From: Chlorops oryzae
Lineage: Eukaryota; Arthropoda; Insecta; Diptera; Chloropidae
Length of the DNA stretch: 64,000 bases
NCBI GenBank assembly: GCA_020466095.1
Contig: CM035808.1
Span: forward strand, 14,277,163-14,341,162
Direction: 5' to 3'
The stretch's first letter is position 1, and every line of letters begins with the position of its first letter. The translations under genes and the position numbers were made by a program. Under the pieces are notes generated by a model, which saw nothing but the letters and a program-made list of their open reading frames with translations, was not told where the DNA came from and did no database searches. Positions 35,330-47,939 of the stretch are shown one piece after another.

Positions 35330-37018
35330 GAGTAAATGAGAGACGCCAATTCATTCTCCCCAAATACAAACAGACATTAAAAATTGTATGCAGAACTCGC
35401 ATTAAACGAAAGGAAAGAAAACGAAAAAAAAAAATTTTTTTTTAAATAAAAAAAACTGCAAATTCAAAAAACAAATAATTAATCAAAAATGGCAAAACGT
35501 GATCATAACCTGACGAGTTGGCATTAACGTTCGCAAATTATGCGACTGTGACCATTTATTTATTTAAAAAAAAAAAATTTTTTTTTTTTGAGTAATTCTG
35601 GCAAAAAGTGTTGATAAAAAAGAATTTCGCACATTACCGTCAAACAAAAAAAAAAAAAAGCACACCGAACACACAGCCGTACAGACACACACGAATCGGA
35701 ATGGACGTTTGTACGTACACACAGATACTTTATGCAATTCAGCCGTTCTGCCTTTTCAACTAGTTCATACATACATACCTACATATAATAGTTGTTGTTG
35801 TCAACTGAAAAAATTTCTTCAATAGTTCCAAAGTCGCCGGCAACGATCGCAAAAATGTCGACAAAAAATTGAGAAAAAAATTGATGAAAAAAGTAAGAAA
35901 AGGAAAAGTAAGTATGTACGCAAGTAGCCATCAATTGTATGTGGAGAGTGTGGAGTAAGTTGTGGCTGTGTCCGAGTGCATGTGTTCTAAGAAGTGGAAA
36001 GAGCTTAAAGACTCAATGAAAATCCATGCTCACATACAAATACAAAATGATATTGTACACAGTTGTAGGCGAGGCCAAAAGCAGGACTCCAGCCTCTAAT
36101 CGAATACTTTGAGAACCCCATTTTACATTTTCTTAGCATATGAAATGAACTTAAAAGGGGAAACTCGATTCGTTCACTTAATCATTGCATAATCATACAA
36201 AAAATATTTACACATTTTTTTTCCTTCGATTTCATTCTGTGCTGATTTTTCGAAATTCTCGAGATTAGAATGAACTCATTTGACTCCATCGATGTTGTAC
36301 TGATTTACAAGGGGACGAAGAGCTGGCAACACGAAGCTTCATGTTTCTTATAGGCATTTTCATATGTCGTATTATTGCGTTTAAACTTTCCCGTTGTAGA
36401 TAGAAATCAACTTAGATTTTTCCCGTTTTATCATACAAAATAAAACGAGAAACTTCCGTTTTAATTATAAAAAAGTAGTAAACAAGATAAAATTCCTGCA
36501 TTATTAACTGATACAAAATTTATTCGAAATCTTGAAGGTTATTCAGTCGAACTAGTAAAGAATCGCTAAAACAAAATCTCATACGAAATTGTCTAATTAA
36601 AGATTTGTAGGTTGTTTCCACATACTCAATTGTAAGAAAACGAACGGACATTTGCAGATAATTTGGCTTCATTTTCTATAATAACAATATTCACTCATAT
36701 TTCACGATTAAGAATCCAAAAGATAACCACAATTTAAGTGACAAATGTCATGTACGTCATTATTGTACACCCTTTTTGACTTATCGTTTTAGCTTAAAAA
36801 CAAGTATTCGACTATAAACGTATATGTAAATGCCCTATTAAGGAAATATTCATTGTTCGGATTATTGGAAAACTTTTCGTGGAGATAGAAATCATATCCA
36901 CTCGTCAAATGAAAACAGCGACGTGACGTAGATATGAGAGAAAAAAAAGAGTAGAAAATATTTCAGCAAATATTTCCGATTACGTAATTTGACTTCGATA
37001 AATCTTGAAGGCATTAAT
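35330..37018. other. Noncoding DNA downstream of the candidate promoter
   Basis: A-rich with many homopolymers; no coding exon seen. Open frame 35560-35772 (-) is a homopolymer product. Confidence 0.45.
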
Positions 37019-37020
37019 TA

Positions 37021-37871
37021 CAGTCGAAACTCAGTATAACGAACTCCTCTATAACGAACTCCTCTATAACAAAATCCTCTATAACGAATTCGTCTGTAAA
37101 GGATTTCTTCTAGGGATGTTCCGATCATGACTTTGGCCGACTAGTCGTTTGTAAAAATGCCGATTAGTCGGCCGATTAGTCGGCAATGCCACCTATATTT
37201 TTAGGAGCTTTCGTTACAATTTTGCTGAGTAAAAGCAAACCTCTTTCTCGAATTCGAATCCAAATAAAACTCAAATTTTAAGTTGTAAACAGTGCTCATG
37301 TAACGTCATTACTTCGTTGTCCATTTTTTCACTTGATATGTTTGGCATTTATAAAAGAAACAATTATTTTCGATATAAACTATAGCTCTTATTACTCGCC
37401 GATCACACTTATGAAACATGTTTCGAAAACATCCCATTTGAATGCATGAGAAAGAAAGGGAAACAAAGATTGTTTCGGAACATTCAACAAACAACCGTTT
37501 CTTTACTTCGAACGTCTTTTTCTGCTTATAAATTGTTTTAAAACATGTTTTCATACGTGTGACCGGCGAGTTAGAGATTTTCAAACATTTCTGTGATTGG
37601 AAACAGAACAAATTGTCTGCGTACATTTTATTGCAAAATATAGACAAAGTAAGTAATCGACTGGTCGGCGATTTTTGCCAACTAGTCGTCGACTAGTCGC
37701 CGACTACAAAAGTTGCCGACTAGTCGGAACATCCCTAATTTCTTCATATAGCGAATGTTCTCAAGGCTTTTTTTCGCTACATTTTTAGTGCCGTTTTTCC
37801 TTTATAAAAAATTCTGTCTATAACGGATTTTTTTCCAAGTCCTTGAAATTCGTTATAGCGAGTTTCGACCG
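37021..37871. mobile_element. TA-flanked MITE carrying a nested hAT MITE
   Basis: Left CAGTCGAAACTCAGTATAAC. The right end on the other strand is CGGTCGAAACTCGCTATAAC. TA at 37019-37020 and 37872-37873. The left part has a CTCCTCTATAACGAA unit repeated about four times. Without the insertion at 37111-37737 and one TSD copy, the host element is about 216 bp. A fragment of the same family without the insertion lies at 34478-34540, showing the empty order of blocks. Confidence 0.8.
37111..37737. mobile_element. 627-bp hAT-type MITE with perfect 8-bp TSD
   Basis: ATTTCTTC is repeated exactly at 37103-37110 and 37738-37745. Ends are TAGGGATGTTCCGA in inverted orientation. Subterminal regions are packed with GACTAGTCGG/CCGACTAGTC palindromes, typical of hAT transposase-binding subterminal repeats (family knowledge). 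The 112-residue open frame on the - strand inside (37309-37647) shows no transposase motif. Confidence 0.9.
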
Positions 37872-37874
37872 TAA

Positions 37875-38960
37875 ATGAAATATCTTTTCAATATAAAATT
37901 CGGTTACTTTTGAGGCCTTCAACCGAGGCGTTTAACCCCGCAAAAATTCTATATCCATCAACTGAGAAGTGATCCGCTGACTTAGGACCCTTTTATTTTT
38001 GCTTGCATACTTCAATACGGGGGTGTTGCGAATATTCGCATCTGCATCCGAATTCGCATCCGCATTCGATGCGGATTTTCATGCGGATGCACTGCTGATT
38101 GTAAGAGAAAGAGACAAAATGTGTCATAATCCGTTATGGTTTTCTTCATAGCAATTATGTGTTGCCCTTCATACCGTCGTTTTTGTCTGCTGTCCTTGTA
38201 AATAAAAAATAGCCTTTGGAGTTGAAAGTAATGAAGGTTAACAAAGTTGGTTGGAAAATTGAAGACAAATATTTTAATAGTTTGTATTAAATAGCGGTTT
38301 TTCATTTTGTCTCCTACACTCGAAATTAAAATGGGACTTGTACGAAAGTTGGCAAGAGTGTTTCCTTTGTAGCCATAAACATCATCCACAAAACTTTCTT
38401 TGTTGGCTCCATTATTAAGGGTACCTCCAGTACTAGGGTCTGTCATAAAAATCCCAAAACTGCCCCAAAACCGGACTTTTTCGAATTATTTGAATGAATT
38501 TGAGCGTATATTTAAGCCTTCTATTTGAATTCAAAAAATTCGTAGGTATAATTGGGCGTGGCAAAGGGGCTTTGTTTCATAAATAAATTGAACAAAATTG
38601 TTGCCCCTTATGGCCTTAAAAATTTCTAGAATATTATTTTTTAATGGACCTGTTTTTTGGGCGCAGTTTTAAAATTATTTAGGCATGTGCTTTTGTGTCG
38701 GCTGTTTAATTTTCAGACTCGCCTGACTATAACACCCTTACTTATTTGAAATGATTTCTTTAATTTACTGATAGTGCATCGATTTCAAACTTCCAGTATG
38801 TATGTATTTTCGGTTTCAATAAAATTTTACTGGTAATGCAGGTGAAATTGAAGTATTAGTAAAAATTTACTGGCACCGCAAATTGAATTGCAATATGAGT
38901 AAAAAAAAAAAATCATTTTACTGCATTTTTACTGGTAATGAAAAGTGCCAATCTATGCTA
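37875..38960. other. Intergenic DNA with repeat fragments
   Basis: Contains a hexamer-like CATCCG/ATTCGC tract at 38027-38090 and an inverted copy of the GACAGACC-TAGTACT repeat at 38410-38530. The 144-residue open frame at 38012-38446 (-) runs across this repeat and is not gene-like. Confidence 0.5.
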
Positions 38961-39109
38961 CAGATAACTGAAATAAGGATTAATGCAAAAAAAAACCCAT
39001 AAGTGTATGGTGCCCTGAAGCCTTCTTTATGATTTCTCATGAAAATATTCATACCGTAAGTGAAAAAAAATTATAGTAAAATATGTTGCATTTATCCGTA
39101 CTCAAACTG
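38961..39109. mobile_element. Pogo-like MITE, copy 3 (149 bp)
   Basis: Left CAGATAACTGAAATAAGGAT. The right end on the other strand is CAGTTTGAGTACGGATAAAT. TA at 38959-38960 and 39110-39111. Shares the TGAAGCCTTCTTTATG and TCTCATGAAAATATT centre with copies 1 and 2. Confidence 0.7.
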
Positions 39110-39114
39110 TAATA

Positions 39115-42100
39115 TTTATTCCTTCTTAATTCGAATTCAAACCCAAATAGTTCCACTGACCTTGAAGAGCCAACAAAATATTCCATCAACCCCAATCGTC
39201 ATTTAAGTTTCCATTCGGAGAATTGATTAAACCCTATTATTCATAACTTAATCAATGAAATCGCTGCTTGCTCGAGTGAATTGAAAGCAAACGACTTTTT
39301 TTTAGTTCATATAAAATAACAAACAAAAGTTCGGTCGGTACTTAATGGATCCAAAAAATACAAGCAAAAACCAAATAAGATAAGATAAAATAAAACCAAT
39401 TTTTCGAGAATATTGAACAATAAGCTAAAGCTTTCGTCCCACTGTTCCAATGTTTTAACTGTATTTGCTTCCGTTTTGGCAAAGGCGAAAAGCTTTTCAT
39501 TCATACTTTGGCTGAAATACTAAGCTCATTTTTCACAAAAAAAAAAAAAAAAAAAAATTAAAAAAATAAGAGAAAACAAAATAAATTGAGGCACGAATTG
39601 TGGAGAGGCGAGCACTTCGTTCTGTAGTTTCGCGTTCACTTTTTACTCAATTCATATCCGTTTCGGTATCCGAACCCTAGCGCACCCTCACCGTCGACCT
39701 CACCGGCACCACCAGCAACCCACATCCGCTCTCTTCTATCCTCTCTCACTCATGCAAGCGACGTTACACTTGACATTCTCATTGGAGTTGAGAAGGTCAT
39801 CTTTACGCTTGCGATTGTGTGTATGTGTGCCCGTATTTATGTACATACATATGTCGGAATTTCTCTACTCGTGCAACCCCAATTTTACAAGTACAGTGTA
39901 CTCTCTCTTAAGCGGACCGAAGAATATGTCCGATTGACAGAGGTGTCTGCTTATGAGGAAACTATGTATTTGAGAAGCAGCAATACTAGAGCATTCCCAA
40001 AAAGTGTTCGGATAAGAGGGCTATCCGCTTAAAAGGAGTGTCCGCAAAAATGACAGATTTTGTATAGAAATAGTAAAAATTTTATTAGTTTTAACTTTTG
40101 ACGTTTATTAGTGTTTTTCGAGTATGTATTGCGGTATGTTTTGCTGTTGCGCACGTATGTCTGTATTTGTATTTGTTTGTGTGAATGTGTGTGTGTGTGC
40201 TAAAATCAGCTGTATCGCCAACGTTTGAAACGTGAGTATATAAGACGTCGTTCAGGGAATGTGTCGCGTATCTAGATGAAGGTATATATCATATATGGAT
40301 GGATGGGTGGATATATATTCGGTGTATTTTGGATACATGGTACATTTACATATGTAAGGAACTTTTTGCAAGTTTACATAGAACAGAAGTGGCGCAGGGA
40401 TGCACGGAGGAGTTCGTTCACAAAAATAGAACTTGCGAACTGAAGTGCGTACGTAGAGGGTAATTAGTGAGAGAGAAAAAGGCTCGTGGCTTTTCCGCAT
40501 CATATTTTACGAGGACGCCCGATACAAAGTATTGTGTAGTATCGAGTGAATACGTCTTTTGAATTGCTCATTCTTTTTTTCTTTCTTTCTATATACCTAC
40601 ATTGTATGTGTATACATTTGTTTTTTTGGCATATCATTCGAAAAAGTTTAGGTCTATACGTTGGCAATGACTGGCACCGCATGCAATCCGCATCGAATGC
40701 ACTGAATTCCGCGAATCACAACTCACTGAAGGCAACATGACGGCGGAATGACGCCCAGCGGCGATCAAGCGTCTACATATTTTTTTATTAAATTTATTTT
40801 TTTTTTTTTGTCGGTTTGTTGTTTTTTCTTGTGTTCGTTTTCATTTAATTTATTTTCATTTTCTTATTTTTTTTTTTTTTTTGTAAATCTGCAATCTGCA
40901 TTTGTCGTCTACGATTTTGTATTACTTTTTTTTTTAATTTTTTTTTTGCGTTTCCAGTGACAATTTTGCTTTGCGTGTTTTTCTGTATTTCTTTTTTTTT
41001 TTTGCTTCATTTTTTTAAATATATTTTTTACTTTTATTTTGATTTGGATTTTTATTTTTTGCCGGCCGGTTTGTCTGGCTAAACGTACAGATAGCGATAT
41101 GTTTGTCGTACTTTTTGTTTGTACTGTCGGCTGACTGACGGCGCGGCGGCGGCGGCGACGACCAAGACGACGAATTGCTGCCACCGTTTGACTTGATTGA
41201 GCTTGTATTCGAATTTTTCGGTCCGGTCTGATTTGGTTCTAGTTTATGCGAAGCTAAGCGAAAAGTGGGAAACCGCAAAACGATTGCACAACCCAGAAAT
41301 GATTTGATTTCGAATTCAGTTGAATGACTTAAATCGGGAGCTGACGAACCCGGCTCCCCCTTCCTTATACAGTACCTACATGTATGTATGTATATATGTA
41401 TGAATATTGTATATATGCACTGCATCTGTGCAAGTTTTTTCTTTTTTGTTAGGTATACCTATATATTTTTTTTTTCGTGGGTATTAAATTTTATTTCGGC
41501 CTTTTTATTTGCACCCACTGTCGCATGTTTGACATACCTACAAATATAAAAATGTTTGCCTTGAGTGCAATCAATTTATGAATTATTGGGGGAGATTTTT
41601 CGAAAGTGTTGGAGACTCCGATAAAAGATCATTCGTTTGGACGTTTCTGGGAAGCCAGGAAAAATACAAAATGTAATATCCAACTGCAGCGTAAGATCTT
41701 CAAAAGAGACACAAGTCATCATTTTATTGTGATTAATTTAAAATGCTATAAATGAGGCTTCAATATCGTGGGGGACTAAATAAATAAAGGAAGTCAACAT
41801 GGGAAATGCCAAATTCTGAGTTGTGTCACTTTTGAAGAAGGTGTGCGCTTTTCTCTTATATGAATATAGTGTACTCTATCCTTTTTGGATGCTCTTGTAT
41901 TCGTACTTCTCAAATAGTTTCTAATTACTTAAGCGGACATATTCTATTCATTTTTATGATCCTCATACTCAGTGCCGTCATTTAATCCAGGGTAATCTGT
42001 TTGAAATTTTTTAATCTGTACACTGACGTTTTAAGCACTAGGTAACTACCAGCGCCAATAATTCTTCTTCGCCCCCTAACAGCAATTTAGGGAGCTTACA

Positions 42101-42495
42101 AGTAGGTTTAAAAACTCCCCTTTATATCCGACGTCCTGGGCGGATGCCCAACCGTACCCAACGCTGCCCAAACGCAGCTACTGCAACCATAAGCCAAATG
42201 GGAGAATCTTCAAAGCTTGAAAGGTAAAATCCTGAAAACCCCAAATATGATAGAATATTTTATGCAAACTTCGAACGATCGTTCACTTTTCGGGTTATAA
42301 CAGTTCAATGAAGGTAAGAGGGTGTAAGAAACGAAAAGCTGCTGAGCGATGTATTTTTTAATATGAACTTCGACCAAACAAAAACCTCATTTATGAACAT
42401 TTTTTCGGATGATCAAGCAAAAAATGTTAAAATTATATAAGTATGATCCAAATTTTCGATCTCCCCTTAAAACGGGCGACTGACGACTCCAAATT
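39115..42495. other. Intergenic DNA including a CpG-richer patch
   Basis: 39600-39760, 40660-40760 and 41050-41340 are less A+T-rich than their surroundings, with CGGCGGCGGCGGCGACGACC near 41140. They could be exon or promoter sequence of an unidentified gene, but I find no conserved domain or clear splice pair. A pogo-like-looking relic with CTTAAGCGGAC ends lies at 39897-40050. T-run-rich DNA at 40790-41030. Confidence 0.4.
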
Positions 42496-42509
42496 ATCCT
42501 AAAGAAAAA

Positions 42510-42523
42510 TAGATAGAGAAGAA

Positions 42524-42554
<31 letters not shown>

Positions 42555-43045
42555 AAGAGAGAGAAAGAAGAGAGAGAAAGAGAGAGAAGAGAAAGAGAGA
42601 GAAAAGAGAGAGAAAGAAGAGAAAGAGAGAGAGAAAGAAGAGAAGAAGAGAGAGAGAAAAGAGAGAGAAAAGAGGAGAAAGAGAGAGAAAGAGAGAGAAA
42701 GAGAGAGAAAAGAGAGAAAGAGAGAAAAGAAGAGAAAGAGAGAGAAAGAGAGAAGAGAAGAGAGAGAAAGAGAGAGAAAAGAGAGAGAGAAGAGAGAGAA
42801 AAGAGAGAAAGAGAGAGAAAGAGAGAGAAAGAGAGAAGAAAGAGAGAGAAAAGAGAGAGAGAAAGAGAGAGAAGAGAGAGAAGAGAGAGAAAGAGAGAGA
42901 AAGAGAGAAAAGAGAGAAAGAAGAAAAGAGAGAAAGAAGAGAGAAAGAAAGAGAGAAAGAAAGAGAAGAAGAAGAAAAAGAAAAAAGAAGAAGAAGAAGA
43001 GAGAAAGAGAGAAATAAAGAGAAAAAAGAAAGAGATAGAAAGTGA
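42510..43045. repeat. 535-bp purine tract, (GA)n/(GAAA)n
   Basis: The + strand is nearly pure A/G with GAGAGAAAGA units. The 243-residue Ser/Leu/Phe frame on the - strand (42494-43225) is a translation of the tract. With 12357-12960 and 30870-31625 this is the third such block in the window. Confidence 0.95.
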
Positions 43046-43049
43046 GGAG

Positions 43050-45895
43050 AGAATCGTCGGCTCGAACTTAAAAATAATTTTTATGATGAAGAGGCTTGTA
43101 GAGAGGTGGGTGGGAATTAGTTTTCCCCCGGCCCAGGCTTTCTGGAGGCAGCCTGGCATGGGACCTTTTTTTTGGTCGCACTTTTTTGTGAGGGGGCCCG
43201 AAAAAAAAATTTTCCCCGGCCCCAAATTTCTCTCGGCCTGATGATGAAGGTCATGATAGGCTGTAGGACGAATCTTACAGAAATTTGCAATTTTTCTGAG
43301 CTCATTCGAATCAAAAATTGCTAAAGATTTTAACTTTTATCAATTTTTGCCACTATTTTTGAGTTCAAATAAAATGTTGATAATTATACGGAAAGGCTAA
43401 AGCCTTAGTTTCAGATTGAATGCATACCTACATACGTACATACTTATTTATGTAAGTACCATTTTTTTTTTCATTTGACCGGAATGTATAAGACTTCAAT
43501 AACTAGCCACAAAAAAATTTCACTAATTTTATTTTAATAGATTATTCGTCTATCATAAGACTCTTCATGTCTAAAAATAGCGAATTGATTTAATTATTTT
43601 TACTTTTTTTCACCTTATTATTATTTAATGAGTTTTTTTTTTAATTTTTATTTCTTCTATTTTGTCTGACGTTTTATGATCAAAATTAGAAATTAGAATT
43701 TCATTAAATTTTTCATTTAAATTACGTAGAATTCAATTTTCTACACTCAATACAATGTGTTCATAAATGTAAGTAGAGGTACATGTTTAATGAGACTGCA
43801 ACAACAAAATCATATGATGCTTGAAGCGAAGTGTGGACAGAGCGATTGCGAGAGCGAGCTCTTGTGACGCACAACACAGCACAACAGAAATTTTGTTGTT
43901 ATATGCTCTTTTGACGCTTTTGTGTGGGCCGGTATCTGATTATCAAACTCGTTCCCTCAGCTTTGCTCCCACAAATAAACACGCTCAGAGCTCGCAATCA
44001 AATCGCAATTGAAAGTGAGTCAAAAAACATAAGAGCAAAAACAAACAAAAACAAAAACACGAATAAAAACAATTTTTCGATAAAATTAAACGCTGCGATT
44101 ACATATAAACATTTATGGCATAATATTGAAATGTGCGCTCTCTCTCTCTCTCTCTCTGCTCACACACACTCTCCCTCTCTTCGCAGCAAGATTTCGAGCT
44201 CGATTTTCTTTCATTGGAGCTTTTTGTCTTGCTTTTTTTTATACGAATTTTTTAATGTTTATTTATTTAACGAAAAGGAAAAATTATGTAGCACATACCT
44301 ACTACGAAACTAATGCGCTTAAATGTGGGCAGAGTTCTATGAATCTCATTTCATTTCAATTTAATGTTGTTTTTATTGTTGTTCTCGCTTGCCCATCGAA
44401 ATTGTCTGCTGCCTCACACAAGCCGGTAAAAGCAGCGGCTGCAGCAGCGGCAGCGGCAGCGCCACAGTCGGAGCAATACGACTTCGTGCGAGTTGCCAGT
44501 TTTCGACAGTTGGCCCAATAGGACAGGACGGTGGTAGCTTTATTCGGTTAAGAATCTCGAAAGAAAGTCGAAAGGATTTCACATTGCGCTCGTTGACGGT
44601 CCACCGTACGTAAGAAACGGATTAAAGTGTAACGATTTGTCGTAATTCATCCTAATTGTTTTTATAGTGTTGTCATTGTTGTTGTTATTATTGTTGGTGT
44701 TGTTACTGATGGTGCTAGTGCTTTTGATCTCTTTATGAATTATTTTTAAAAGATTTTTTTTTTTTTTAATAAAACATTCGAGTGAACCGAAAAAGGGAGG
44801 AAAGTTTTGGAAATTAGTTGTGGTTTATTTTTAATTCCGACGAGCGAGAGGGACGTACAAATCTATCCCAGACACATTTCACACATTTTATGCGATCTAA
44901 AACAGTGAAGAATCGTATACAGACAACGCATAAATTGCGTTTGGAAACAAACAAAATAAATTTCCTCCTTTCTTTTGAACTTTATTTTGTTTTTTTGTTT
45001 TTATTATTTTTGAAGCCTTTTTGGATACGGCTACTCTTGTGTATATCAAAGAAAACAACAAAATAACAACAACGAATAGACGAACGAACAGAAGAACGAG
45101 CAACTCGAACCTTACACCATTTCTAAACAGGTACATTTGCACTCTTCGGCCTCTTTGCCAGCCACTCGCCACTCTACTGACTGTTTTCAATGATTGCGAC
45201 GGCGGACGACGGACGGCGGAGCTATAGACGGATCCTAAAAATAGATTCTGCTATATAGTGAACATTAATGCCGAACACATTCGTGCAAACGTACAACATA
45301 CGAAAAATACCTATCGACTGCAGAACGCTCTCTGTTGTTTTTGTTGTTGCTGCTGGGGTTGAGTGGAAAAGCACTCGCGTGTACAACGTTGAAAAGAGAG
45401 AAAATGCAAGAAAGAAAGAAAAAAAAAAACGAAAACAAAAACAGAAATTGTTTACAATTGGCTTTACGTTCGCTCAATCGAAATTGTGGAAAAAGGATAT
45501 CTTAGATACTATCGTACACACGCTCACATCACGAAGAGTGAAGCTTTTTTTGTTGTTGTTGCTGCTGTTGCTGTGCTTGTTTTTGTTGCAATATATACCT
45601 TCGTTGGCTACTGTTCAAGGCCATTTAACTCAAACTCACAGTCGTAAGCTTCTACTACAATTACCGCTCTTTTCCGCCCATACACGAATTTTGTCTGCGC
45701 TGTACAACTCGAAAACAAGTTCGAAGTAAACTCGTTTTCGCATAAACAACACTGTGTTACATAATTAATATTATTTTTGTTTTTGAAAGAATATTGTAGG
45801 TAAGAAATTTAAAATATAACACAAGGATGACGAGCGACTGAGTTGTTCAAAGCCCGTTCAATAAGAATACTTATCAGGAAGATACATACATACCT
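43050..45895. other. Intergenic DNA with promoter-like patches
   Basis: 43820-44000, 44380-44620 and 45100-45340 are richer in CpG and in GCAGCGG/TTGTTGC runs and resemble fly 5' UTR or regulatory DNA. A 5' splice-like CCGTACGTAAG occurs at about 44604. (CT)n at 44135-44157. No frame here has a recognisable domain. Confidence 0.4.
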
Positions 45896-46192
45896 ACTAG
45901 TGTCGGACCGAATGTTCGGCTTCGGTATTCGGCATATTCGGCCAATTTTTTTATCTTCGGCTTCGGCTGAAAAAAGCCGAATAATTTAGCCGAATGTCTT
46001 TGCATCTTAATGGCAGTAAAACAGTCACGATAAATGCTGATAAGCCGCTATTTTTTAGCATTTAATATTTAGCTTTTCAATTTTATTTACCACCTACTAG
46101 TTTTGTTTTCTTATTGTGAAATTTTTTTTCGTCGGCTTCGGCCTTCGGCCGACTTGTTCCCAAAATTTAACATAATTTATGACCAGGCCTAA

Positions 46193-46484
46193 GGGGCCGT
46201 CCATATATTACGTCAGCATGTTTTTGACCATTTTAGACCCCCTCCTCCCCCTAATCATCAATCGTCATCAAACAAACCCCCGCCCCCCTCGTTTGACATC
46301 ATCTTTGATCCCTTTATTATTTCACAAACAAATAGAAATTTAAGATAGTTTTACTGTTTTCTTATAAGATAGAGATGATGACGTGATCATAGCGAATTGA
46401 CCCCCCTCCTCTCATCATAAAGCGTCATCATTCGCAAGACCCCCTCCTCCCCCCTGTATGATGACGTAGTATATGGACGGCTCC
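46193..46484. mobile_element. 292-bp Harbinger-type MITE, TAA TSD
   Basis: Left GGGGCCGTCCATATATTACG, then TCA. The right end on the other strand is GGAGCCGTCCATATACTACG, then TCA. TAA at 46190-46192 and 46485-46487. C-rich arms (CCCCCTCCTCCCCC) flank a central ATCATC/GATGATGACG region. GGGCCGTCCATA-type ends are widespread in insect MITEs (family knowledge, from memory). Confidence 0.85.
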
Positions 46485-46934
46485 TAAGAGACTGAGAGTG
46501 TAGATGAAGGTGATGTTTACTCCAGTCTAGCCCGGACTTGTTTAAGCAGCCCAGAGTTCCCGTTCTGGTTCACGACCCTTTTTTATACTTCAAATTATGT
46601 TCTTGAAAGGTATTCGGCTTCATAAAAAGATAATCCATTTGCACTTCTCAAAATCCGAAAAGGGAACCCGAAAAAAAATTTTCCTGCAGTCGGAAATTCC
46701 GTCTATTAGCATGATAGTGATCAATATTACATAAAATGAATATTCTCGATTCAATAACAGTGAAACAAGCTATAATAACGTGACCAGATATTTTCCGAGC
46801 CAAATTTAGGTCAGCTAAATAAAAAAGTCTTCAGTTTTACCCTCAAAATCTAAAAAAAAAAGGGTACCCAGTCCCTCAAAAGCCGGATCTCCATACAAAA
46901 CTTCTTAAAATAACATATGAAAATGTGAAAAAAT

Positions 46935-47270
46935 TCATTGAATTTCGAGCTTCTTTATTTTGTAGGTGCTCATTACCAAGGGAGATATATTCTTCGATCG
47001 TGGCGATGTCGATGGCAGGTTCATATATTTTTCTTGGTTTGAAATTTGTAGAAGAAGTTCGTTATGCTGTTTTAAATAATTGAAGAGTTCGATACAGCTG
47101 AAATCGACGTTATGCTTCACAAATAAAATTGATTTTAACGTATTCACATGGAGACGAATTTTCTCCCTTGTCCAAATTATATTGATAATCGAAAAAATTC
47201 GTTCTACGAGCGCTGATGTTCCGGCTAACGAGAGCGCATATTCGACCACAGCAGATATTTCTTGGCGAGA
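46935..47270 (-). pseudogene. hAT transposase C-terminal dimerisation domain
   Basis: The - strand reads YSRQEISAVVEYALSLAGTS, then ALVERIFSIINIIWTREKIR, then L-x-VNTLKSIL, the hATC signature (GTSA-x-VERIFS, conserved W and L). Roughly 105 residues survive, ending at a stop at 46935. No N-terminal BED finger or catalytic part is found upstream, so this is a fragment. Host-domesticated hAT genes share this domain, but the truncated context argues against one. Confidence 0.75.
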
Positions 47271-47381
47271 ATAAAAAATCTGACCTAGGCCTCGACCACC
47301 TGGTCCTAGATTAACTGTTAACCTATGCTTATACCTATACCTATACGTATACCCCAGCCATCAACCTCAGCTTTGTAGCTT

Positions 47382-47937
47382 CCCAGCGGGAAATGTCACC
47401 GTGACATCACCAGTGAAGTCAGGGTGACAAGTCACCCTGGCATGCGTGACAATTCATAGGACGCCTAGCATGACATTTGTACAGGAGTTGGACAGTGATT
47501 TCACCGGTGACATGTCCTCCTAGGAGGAGCGATGGCGAAAAAAGCATTTAAGAGAAGCACATGCTCTTTTCTCTCTCAATGTTAATTTATAGAATCCATA
47601 GCTGGTCAGTTGAAAACTCTCTTCTTTGCCCTCTCTTTGAATATTTCGAAAATTTTTAAAAATCAATTTTTAATAATTTTTGTTCGCCTCAGCCAGGGAT
47701 CGAACCCGCGATCTTCGGATTCTGAGTCGAGCACTCATCATCTACGGCACTTCATGCTAACGCTGAACTGACGCGAAAAACTTATTTAAATTTCAGTAGC
47801 CAATGAGAGGCAAGCACATGAACAGCATCCCTCCACGATGACATGTCCTCCAAGATGTCATGCATGACAATGTCACCTATATGTCACCGATGACATCACT
47901 GGTGACTTTGTCATGCAGGAGATAATTTTCCGCTGGG
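47382..47937. mobile_element. 556-bp TIR element with tRNA-like insert
   Basis: Ends are CCCAGCGG(G)AAA in inverted orientation (47382 and 47937). The subterminal parts are packed with GTCACC/GGTGAC and GACATGTCCTCC palindromes on both sides. The middle (47690-47765) holds, on the - strand, a tRNA-like segment with a perfect B box GGTTCGATCCC. No TSD is convincing. No reading frame. Confidence 0.65.
47690..47765 (-). ncRNA. tRNA-derived segment (not a functional tRNA)
   Basis: Reads AGTGCTCGACTCAGAATCCG, then AAGATCGCGGGTTCGATCCC, then TGGC on the - strand. The B box and a T-loop-like region are intact, but the acceptor arms do not pair. It could serve as a pol III promoter relic inside the element. 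Confidence 0.45.
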
Positions 47938-47939
47938 TT

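Larger units (their letters stand above)
45898..47275 (-). mobile_element. Remnant of a hAT transposon (3' half)
   Basis: The hATC dimerisation domain coded on the - strand at 47270-46935 and a hAT-style end at 45898 (TAGTGTCGGACCGAATGTTC, followed by TTCGGC repeats to 46155) are in the right order for the 3' half of one element, with a 292-bp MITE inserted at 46193-46484. The link between end and gene is inference. No right-hand TIR was found. Confidence 0.45.

Noticed and set aside
37309..37647. 112-residue open frame inside the hAT MITE
   Set aside because: No transposase motif; the element is too short for a hAT transposase.
39897..40050. Fourth pogo-like MITE (CAGTGTACTCTCTCTTAAGC start)
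   Set aside because: The right end is only loosely inverted and no TA-flanked boundary could be fixed.
42494..43225. 243-residue Ser/Leu/Phe open frame on the - strand
   Set aside because: It is coded by a purine tract; a membrane-protein look is expected from CTCTCT/TTTCTC reading.
47690..47765. Functional tRNA gene
   Set aside because: The B box is perfect, but no paired acceptor stem and no plausible anticodon arm can be drawn.
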